Shown one piece after another: positions 1-4,643 of a DNA stretch of 6,124 nucleotides. The position numbers and the translations under genes were made by a program. The stretch spans positions 1-6,124 of the forward strand of contig JAIRXX010000226.1 of NCBI GenBank assembly GCA_031268065.1, in the 5' to 3' direction. Each line of letters opens with the position of its first letter. Position 1 is the stretch's first letter. Source of the stretch: Propionibacteriaceae bacterium (GTDB taxonomy: Bacteria > Actinomycetota > Actinomycetes > Propionibacteriales > Propionibacteriaceae). The notes under the pieces were generated by a model. The model was not told where the DNA came from. It was given only the letters and a program-made list of their open reading frames with translations, and ran no database searches.

Positions 1-466
1 AGCCGAGCGCGAACGCCACATCGGTGTTCGGCGTTCCGGCGTCCTGCAACTCGCGGGCGTGCCGCGCCCGTTCCCGGGTCAGGTATTCGCCCGGTGCGCA
101 GCCCACCCTGTCGCGGTAAACCTTCGCCAGCTGCCCGGATGAGACTCCAAGCTCCCGCATCCGCTCCGCCAACAGTTGGCGCTGCCCATAATGGGTGTCG
201 ATCAAGTCTCTAGCCTGCCAGATGATCCCATCCATCGGATCGGTATCCGCCTGGTCTGGGCGGCAGCGGCGGCAAGGCCGGTAACCAGCCGCCTCAGCGT
301 CCGCCAAGGTGTCGAAATAGACCACATTCTCCCGCTTCGGCGTACGCGACCGGCACGACGGACGGCAGCACACCCCGACCGTCTTCACCACGTAGTAGAA
401 CAACCCGTCAAAATCCGGGTTGCAGTCGATCACGGCCTGCCACTTCACATCATCGTCGAAACGCAT
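1..466 (-). CDS. ada: Ada-type DNA methylphosphotriester repair/regulatory protein, N-terminal part (runs off left edge)
   Basis: Reading the minus strand from the ATG at 466-464 gives 155 codons with no stop to the window edge, so the 3' part is missing. Residues 1-72 match the Ada metal-binding domain. They show W9, the block GVCCRPSC (C34 and C38) and YRPCRRC (C65 and C68). These four cysteines correspond to the zinc ligands of E. coli Ada (C38, C42, C69, C72). In that family the first of them takes the methyl group from a phosphotriester and turns the protein into a transcriptional activator. Residues about 76-154 resemble the AraC-type helix-turn-helix half (GVSSGQLAKVYRDRVGCAPGEYL). Whether a methylguanine methyltransferase domain follows, as in full-length Ada, or an AlkA-type glycosylase does, lies outside the window. 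The start is supported by AGGA at 479-476, nine bases upstream, and by alignment with the usual Ada N-terminus. The frame stays open upstream to a TAA at 649-647, but that extension does not belong to the family. Confidence 0.9.
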   Translation of the reverse strand, partial: MRFDDDVKWQAVIDCNPDFDGLFYYVVKTVGVCCRPSCRSRTPKRENVVYFDTLADAEAAGYRPCRRCRPDQADTDPMDGIIWQARDLIDTHYGQRQLLAERMRELGVSSGQLAKVYRDRVGCAPGEYLTRERARHARELQDAGTPNTDVAFALG

Positions 467-471
467 TACCA

Positions 472-490
472 CTCGTCCTCTCTCGACGAG
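472..490. promoter_or_regulatory. Inverted repeat overlapping the ada -10 region and ribosome site
   Basis: CTCGTC (472-477) and GACGAG (485-490) are perfect 6-base arms around a 7-base pyrimidine spacer. The repeat covers the ada Shine-Dalgarno bases and touches the proposed -10 element. It could be an operator, or a small hairpin if transcription begins further upstream. The function is inferred from position only. Confidence 0.35.
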
Positions 491-516
491 ACTAATGCTA
501 GACACCCCCAAGTCAG
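489..516 (-). promoter_or_regulatory. Candidate promoter for ada
   Basis: On the minus strand a CTGACT (-35-like, 516-511, four of six matches to TTGACA) lies 16 bases from TAGTCT (-10-like, 494-489). It would start transcription near 482, giving a leader of about 16 bases that still contains the AGGA ribosome site. No clear Ada-box was recognised. Both elements are imperfect, so this is a weak prediction. Confidence 0.3.
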
Positions 517-575
517 CGCGTCTTCTCACTTTCCACCCGGCAATTCTTGACCAGAGCGCCACCGGCCCGAATCCG

Positions 576-624
576 TCCACCACCATCGCACTGGTAGTGG
601 AAGGGTCGTCCGCAAAGTCTGCGG
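576..624 (-). terminator. Two adjacent hairpins downstream of the ABC operon, possible terminator
   Basis: On the minus strand, after the permease stop, a 5-bp stem (624-620 with 614-610, 5-base loop) is followed by a 9-bp stem (601-593 with 584-576, 8-base loop, one T-G wobble). No T-run follows, so this is not a classical intrinsic terminator. High-GC bacteria often use U-poor hairpins, and the location between the end of the ABC operon and ada fits termination. Confidence 0.4.
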
Positions 625-657
625 CAATCCGCACCCCGCCCGCCCATTAGCGCTGGG

Positions 658-670
658 TTACGCCGCGTAA
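658..670. promoter_or_regulatory. 13-base palindrome TTACGC-C-GCGTAA
   Basis: Perfect 6-base arms with a single central base lie one base past the permease stop codon. A one-base centre makes an RNA hairpin poor, so a binding site for a dimeric protein is the likelier reading. Chance occurrence cannot be excluded, because a palindrome of this length is only moderately rare. Confidence 0.3.
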
Positions 671-671
671 A

Positions 672-1490
672 TCACGCATCGCGGCTGCGGAGAACCACTG
701 CGGCTGCCACCGCTGAACCGACCATATAGACGCCGAACATAGCCAGCCCGCCCCAGAACGGGAGACGGTCGGCGGGGCTGGCGAGAGAGGTGAATGACGC
801 TGCTGTGTTGGACGGGAGAAAGGGTGCGATGGCGCTATACACAGGTAGCGGCAGCAGGCCGAGGATTGAGTCCAAAATCAGGAAGACCGCAAATAACACC
901 GTTGTGGCGATGGCTGTGCTGCGAATGAGGAATCCGACGCACACGCCGACAAATGCCGTCCCTGCCACATAGCCCGCTGTCCCGATGAGGGCACGTAGGA
1001 CGCCGGGATCGCCGATTTGCGCAGAGCGCAGGCCAGCTCCACCGAGGATCGCCTGGCCGACGAAGAAGGCGACCAATGCCGAAACGATTGCCGCCAAGAA
1101 GGTGGTGACCGTAACCACCGCCAGTTTCGCCCACAGGACAGGAAGCCGCTTGGGAACCGCTGAGAACGTTCCTTTGATGGAGCCGGTTGAGTATTCGCCG
1201 GTCACGCACAGCACCCCAAGGGTTATGAAGGCGAGTTGGGCAAGGCTGACACCGGACAGCGACATGGAAACAGGGTCGTAATCCCCCAAAGCCTCCTCCG
1301 GGACCATCTGCGGATTGGTGAACACAAATGAGTAGACAATGCCCATGCCGAGGACGATGGCGGCCCCGACCGGAAAGGTGAGGACATTTGAACGCAGTGA
1401 GCGGAGTTTGATCCATTCGGCGTGGATGACGCGCGGCAAAGTTACCCGCAATTGGTTGTCGCGGCCAGCGGGGATCGTATTTGCGGTCAT
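672..1490 (-). CDS. ABC-2 type transporter permease
   Basis: This 272-residue membrane protein is the pore-forming partner of the ATPase encoded just upstream, and probably exports a drug, peptide or lipid-like compound. Hydrophobic segments lie near residues 36-56, 78-97, 120-148, 169-189, 192-214 and 246-267, which gives the six helices usual for ABC-2 permeases. Two family signatures are visible. One is the amphipathic EWIKLRSLRS at 25-34 before the first helix. The other is GEYSTGSIKGTFSAVPKR at 98-115 after the second helix, the conserved GEY-T-G/S-I loop of this permease group. Length is normal. The ATG overlaps the ATPase stop as ATGA (1490-1487), so translation is probably coupled; there is no strong separate ribosome site. 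The substrate is unknown. Family call is confident, specificity is not. Confidence 0.88.
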   Translation of the reverse strand: MTANTIPAGRDNQLRVTLPRVIHAEWIKLRSLRSNVLTFPVGAAIVLGMGIVYSFVFTNPQMVPEEALGDYDPVSMSLSGVSLAQLAFITLGVLCVTGEYSTGSIKGTFSAVPKRLPVLWAKLAVVTVTTFLAAIVSALVAFFVGQAILGGAGLRSAQIGDPGVLRALIGTAGYVAGTAFVGVCVGFLIRSTAIATTVLFAVFLILDSILGLLPLPVYSAIAPFLPSNTAASFTSLASPADRLPFWGGLAMFGVYMVGSAVAAAVVLRSRDA

Positions 1491-2419
1491 GAGCGGGGTC
1501 CATTCTGTGGGAGGGTGCTTGCATATTCGATCCCGTCGCGGGTCAGTTCCATGAAAGCCTCTTCAAGGGAAGGCGCGACGGGTGTTAACTCGTGGATTGG
1601 CAATTTGGCCCTGAGAGCGCGGTCCCCAATCTCAGTCGCGGCTAAGCCGGTTACTGTGAGAAGGCAAGGGTCGTCGGTAGCAGTGGTGATAGCCACTTCG
1701 CCGCCGGAAAGCGCATTCGCCAGGACTAGGGGCTGGCTGGTCCTTACCCGGACACTTGTGGCGGCTGCGGACTGGATGAATGCTGCGACCGAAGTATCTG
1801 CCATTAGTTTGCCCTTGGCAATAACGACTAGGTGTTCTGCTGTCAGCGCCATCTCACTCATTAGATGAGATGAAACGAAAACGGTGCGGCCTTCGGCGGC
1901 AAGGTTTTTCAGTAGGTTCCTGATCCACAAGACACCTTCGGGATCTAGCCCGTTGACCGGTTCATCAAGGATCACGATTTCGGGATCGCCGATCAGGGCG
2001 CAGGCTATTCCAAGACGTTGCCGCATGCCCAGGGAGAAGGTGCCAGCACGGCGCTTGGCGACATCTTTAAGGCCCACAGCCTCCAGTGCCGCGTTGACCT
2101 GGGCATTGCCAATTCCGGCAGTCGCAGCGATGGCGCTGAGATGGTCGTGAGCGCTACGTCCCGGATTGATGCCTGTGGCATCCAGCACCGACCCGATTTT
2201 TCGCAGCGGCGCTGGAGCATTGGAAAATGAACGCCCATCGACCTTAACCCGCCCAGCGCTCGGGTGGTCCAGCCCCAGGATGATCCGCATAGTGGTGGAC
2301 TTGCCAGCTCCGTTCGGGCCAAGAAAACCGGTGACAACGCCTGGCCGGATCGTGAAACTAAGGTCAGCCAACGCCAATTTGTCGTGAAAGCGTTTAGACA
2401 CATTTTCGATTTCAATCAT
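1487..2419 (-). CDS. ABC transporter ATP-binding protein (BcrA-like, ABC-2 export type)
   Basis: This 310-residue cytoplasmic ATPase powers the permease encoded next. Visible motifs are Walker A GPNGAGKST (34-42), signature FSLGMRQRLG (128-137), Walker B IVILDEP (148-154, with E153 as the likely catalytic base), D-loop GLDPEG (157-162) and the switch histidine H185 in SSHLMSEM. The Q-loop region reads IGSVLDATGINPGRSAHDHL (75-94), without the usual glutamine. That pattern is common in the actinobacterial BcrA-like group. The C-terminal extension ends with SLEEAFMELT (284-293), typical of drug or bacitracin-type exporter ATPases. The start ATG has GGAAAG at 2434-2429, nine bases upstream. It is the first gene of a minus-strand operon divergent from the two-component genes, which suggests it is regulated by them. 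All catalytic motifs are intact. The substrate cannot be told from sequence. Confidence 0.92.
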   Translation of the reverse strand: MIEIENVSKRFHDKLALADLSFTIRPGVVTGFLGPNGAGKSTTMRIILGLDHPSAGRVKVDGRSFSNAPAPLRKIGSVLDATGINPGRSAHDHLSAIAATAGIGNAQVNAALEAVGLKDVAKRRAGTFSLGMRQRLGIACALIGDPEIVILDEPVNGLDPEGVLWIRNLLKNLAAEGRTVFVSSHLMSEMALTAEHLVVIAKGKLMADTSVAAFIQSAAATSVRVRTSQPLVLANALSGGEVAITTATDDPCLLTVTGLAATEIGDRALRAKLPIHELTPVAPSLEEAFMELTRDGIEYASTLPQNGPRS

Positions 2420-2537
2420 GCGCTCAAGCTTTCCGTTTGGCGGCCGTGATCACATCGCCTGGCCGAAGTCACTTTGAGCTACTCCTTCCGGTGCAATGCC
2501 TGGCCTGGCCTGCTTCATTTGGAGTACGCGAGAAATG

Positions 2538-2554
2538 GCCGTCTGGCGGACGGC
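2538..2554. promoter_or_regulatory. Inverted repeat in the divergent control region, candidate operator
   Basis: GCCGTC (2538-2543) and GACGGC (2549-2554) are perfect 6-base arms with a 5-base spacer. The right arm overlaps the place where a -35 element for the kinase promoter would sit, about 17 bases before TAGACT. A response regulator dimer or another regulator could bind here and affect both directions. Assignment to the neighbouring LuxR-type regulator is inference. Confidence 0.35.
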
Positions 2555-2573
2555 GCGCTCATAGCACGCTGGC

Positions 2574-2587
2574 TAGACTCGTCCCCG
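2574..2587 (+). promoter_or_regulatory. -10 element placing transcription start at the kinase GTG (leaderless)
   Basis: TAGACT at 2574-2579 fits the actinobacterial -10 pattern TANNNT. It ends seven bases before the GTG at 2587, so transcription would start on or next to the first base of the start codon. There is no Shine-Dalgarno sequence before this GTG. Both facts agree with a leaderless transcript. A convincing -35 is not visible. Confidence 0.5.
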
Positions 2588-3765
2588 TGAACGTCTCGTG
2601 CCTGGCTCGGCGCATTCAAGGATTGCAGGGAGTGCTGCGGCAAACTTGGGTGCCAGCTATATTCGCGGCCTTGGCTAGCGTCGGCCCTCAACTCGAACCC
2701 GGGACTGGCTTTTCGCCAGCGGTGATCGGATTCTGCGCCGTTGGCCTTGCCGCGCTGGCCGTTCAGGCCTATTGGCCATACCTAGGCGTGGCCGCAATGA
2801 TCGCTGGCAATCTTCTCGCCCATTCTTGGGGCGGAGCGGCCACGCCTTATTTGGTCGGCATGGGCCTGGCGCTGGAAAGGCTGGCTGCGCTGCGGTCGAG
2901 GCGAACTGTTTGGCTGACTGGGTGTGCCGTTGCCGCGGTGTACTTGGGCGCCGTTGCCACCGGGATCACAGTTGATGGGTCTGGGGGCGATTTGGTGTGG
3001 GCTGGAATGATGCTGGCTATCGGGGACGCCGCCCGAAGCCGACGTGAAGTGCTGACCGCGACTCAGGAACGCGCCGAGCGCGCGGAGCAGACCCGCGAAT
3101 TGGAAGCGTCAAAGGCCGTTGCCGAAGAACGGCTTCGGATCGCACGCGATGTGCATGACTCGATTGGGCATCACCTGTCGGTCATCGCGGTTCACAGCGC
3201 TGTGGCTGAGCAGTTGTTTCACACCGACACGGATGAAGCTCAACGGGCGCTCAGCAACGTCCGTAAGGCCAGTGTCACGATCCTGGATGAACTGACAGGC
3301 CTGGTAAACGCGCTACGCGGTGCTGGCGAGCGATCCGAAACGGACCCGCCAATAGGGGTGGAGGGCATCTCTGGGCTGGCAGCCTCATTCGGGGCAGCCG
3401 GGATGCGGGTGCGCACCCGCATTGCGGGGATTCCACAGCCGTTGCCGCTGGCAAGTAGCCAGGCCGCGTATCGCATCGTGCAGGAGTCGCTCACGAACGC
3501 GACTAAGCACTCAAGGCAATCAGCGGTAGACCTGAGTCTGCGGTATGGGCCAAACGGGATGGTTGTCCGGGTCTCCAACCCATTTGATCCAGAATTAGAC
3601 TCTGGCCATGTCGCCGCTAGCAGAACGGCGCTTGGTGGGCGCAACGGCATCATCGGCATGGTTGAACGCGCCCACAACGCCGGTGGCGCCCTCACTGCCC
3701 AAGAAATCGATGGCAATTTCGTGGTGACCGCAGTCCTCCCCTACTCCCGCGCGGAGCGCGTCTGA
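2587..3765 (+). CDS. Two-component sensor histidine kinase, NarL/LiaS-like (HisKA_3) family
   Basis: From GTG 2587 the protein has 392 residues. The N-terminal 150 residues are hydrophobic, with five or six membrane segments (about 22-35, 43-62, 63-80, 84-100, 107-126, 134-147) and no large external domain. It probably senses within or at the membrane, as many envelope-stress kinases do. A charged helix (150-185) leads into the HisKA_3 dimerisation box RIARDVHDSIGHHLSVI, with H190 as the phosphate acceptor. The ATPase domain shows the N-box YRIVQESLTNATKHS (295-309) and the glycine box GGRNGIIGM (350-358). The frame stays open back to a TTG at 2437, but that extension of 50 codons is not kinase-like and would cross the promoter. 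I therefore prefer the GTG, which sits seven bases after a -10 element. The stop overlaps the regulator's ATG in TGATG. It is predicted to phosphorylate the regulator encoded next; its signal is unknown. Confidence 0.9.
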   Translation: MNVSCLARRIQGLQGVLRQTWVPAIFAALASVGPQLEPGTGFSPAVIGFCAVGLAALAVQAYWPYLGVAAMIAGNLLAHSWGGAATPYLVGMGLALERLAALRSRRTVWLTGCAVAAVYLGAVATGITVDGSGGDLVWAGMMLAIGDAARSRREVLTATQERAERAEQTRELEASKAVAEERLRIARDVHDSIGHHLSVIAVHSAVAEQLFHTDTDEAQRALSNVRKASVTILDELTGLVNALRGAGERSETDPPIGVEGISGLAASFGAAGMRVRTRIAGIPQPLPLASSQAAYRIVQESLTNATKHSRQSAVDLSLRYGPNGMVVRVSNPFDPELDSGHVAASRTALGGRNGIIGMVERAHNAGGALTAQEIDGNFVVTAVLPYSRAERV

Positions 3766-4448
3766 TGATCAACGTTGTCATCGCAGACGATCAGTCCCTC
3801 ATCCGTGCTGGCTTTCGCGCCCTGTTGAGCACAGCAGGCGATATTCAGGTAGTGGGCGAGGCTGCGACTGGCGAAGAGGCAGTCGCCATTGTGCGAACGG
3901 TCACCGCAGATGTCGTGCTGATGGATATTCGGATGCCAGGGATGGATGGCATCGAGGCAACCCGACAGATCAGGCAAGATGCCCGCCTCATCGATGTGCG
4001 GGTGCTGATCTTGACGACATTCGAGTCAGACGACTATGTGGCGGAAGCGGTGCTGGCGAGAGCCAACGGATTCATCGGCAAGAACATTGAAGCGAAGGCG
4101 CTGATCGATGCCGTCCGAACAGTGGCCGCCAACGGCTCGCTCCTCTCCAGCACCGCCACCAGGCAACTCATGAAACGATTCCGAGCCGCCCGCCCGTTAC
4201 CGTGCGCCGGAGCTGACGCGCTCAAGGCGCTGACTGCACGCGAACAGGAGGTAGTCATGCTGCTGGCGTCAGGCATGTCGGCTGACGAAATCGCCGACTA
4301 CCTTTGCCTCTCCCCTTTGACAGTGAAAACGCACATCGGCCGCGCCATCACCAAGACCGGCGTGCGCGACCGAGTCCAACTAGTTGCCACCGCGCTGAAC
4401 TCGGCCCAAATAGAGCCTCAATCCGGTTTTGCCGACAACAATCCTTGA
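3765..4448 (+). CDS. Two-component response regulator, NarL/LuxR family
   Basis: This 227-residue cytoplasmic DNA-binding protein is the partner of the kinase just upstream. The receiver domain (1 to about 120) has the acidic pair D8-D9, phosphorylation site D54 in LMDIRMPGMDG, T84-T85 and K106 in GFIGKN. The LuxR-type helix-turn-helix (about 155-210) begins LTAREQEVVMLLASGMS and has the recognition segment LSPLTVKTHIGRA (182-194). Length and all key residues are normal for the family. The ATG shares one base with the kinase stop (TGATG) and has GGAG at 3753-3756, so the pair is co-translated. Its likely target is the divergent ABC operon promoter and perhaps its own promoter; this is inferred from position. 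No convincing terminator follows the stop; the next sequence is the remnant of a gene on the other strand. Confidence 0.93.
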   Translation: MINVVIADDQSLIRAGFRALLSTAGDIQVVGEAATGEEAVAIVRTVTADVVLMDIRMPGMDGIEATRQIRQDARLIDVRVLILTTFESDDYVAEAVLARANGFIGKNIEAKALIDAVRTVAANGSLLSSTATRQLMKRFRAARPLPCAGADALKALTAREQEVVMLLASGMSADEIADYLCLSPLTVKTHIGRAITKTGVRDRVQLVATALNSAQIEPQSGFADNNP

Positions 4449-4463
4449 TGGGCACGCACCCGC

Positions 4464-4643
4464 TTAAGTTATCCATAGGGATCGTGGCTGTGTCATCCAA
4501 ATCTTGCCGCAACGCGCCCCCAACGGCTTACCTCAGGCGGATGAGACATTGATCTCGTCCTTTGCGACGTAGTGAGCAAACCGCTCGTTGTCGCCCGGAT
4601 CTGCCTGAGTCGCGCCGCATTCACTCCAGTTCCGAGACGACAC
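4464..4643 (-). pseudogene. Decayed DUF3039-like small protein gene with in-frame stops
   Basis: One minus-strand frame reads DPGDNERFAHYVAKDEI (4601-4551), then VSSA, a TGA at 4535-4533, and continues in the same frame with GKPLGARCGKIWM before a TAA at 4466-4464. From memory this follows the order of the actinobacterial DUF3039 family: GD-ERFAHYV-K, then a TG-P-ALCGK-W block, then a PVCP-C block. The second conserved block lies beyond the stop and the third is barely recognisable (ACPS after the TAA). The most economical reading is a dead gene. A GTG at 4643-4641 could start a 36-residue peptide, but it has no ribosome site and lies inside the 3' end of the neighbouring gene. The function of DUF3039 is not known to me. 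The family match is from recall and not from a search. Confidence 0.65.

Noticed and set aside
176..650. Plus-strand frames at 176-550 and 420-650
   Set aside because: They are antisense to the Ada domain and its leader, lack ribosome sites and have no recognisable protein features.
835..1524. 229-codon minus-strand frame overlapping the permease gene
   Set aside because: It is arginine- and proline-rich shadow sequence in another frame of a clear ABC-2 permease with recognisable motifs.
2500..2513. Tandem CCTGG repeat (GCCTGGCCTGGCCTGC)
   Set aside because: Only two to three short units in GC-rich DNA; not enough to call a repeat element.
2496..2564. Short peptide frame ATG-to-TAG in the divergent control region (22 codons)
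   Set aside because: It has no ribosome site or recognisable sequence, and a similar 22-codon frame exists on the other strand, as expected by chance.
2437..2586. TTG start extending the kinase by 50 codons
   Set aside because: The extension has no kinase-like or clear membrane features, would include the -10 element at 2574, and overlaps the divergent control region. GTG 2587 is better supported.
4449..4480. Terminator directly after the response regulator
   Set aside because: Only 3 to 4 bp arms (such as ATCC-ATA-GGAT) are visible and no T-run follows.
4533..4535. TGA in the DUF3039-like frame read as selenocysteine
   Set aside because: The family position is not a cysteine or catalytic site, a second stop (TAA at 4466-4464) follows, and no selenocysteine element is apparent. 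Gene decay is simpler.
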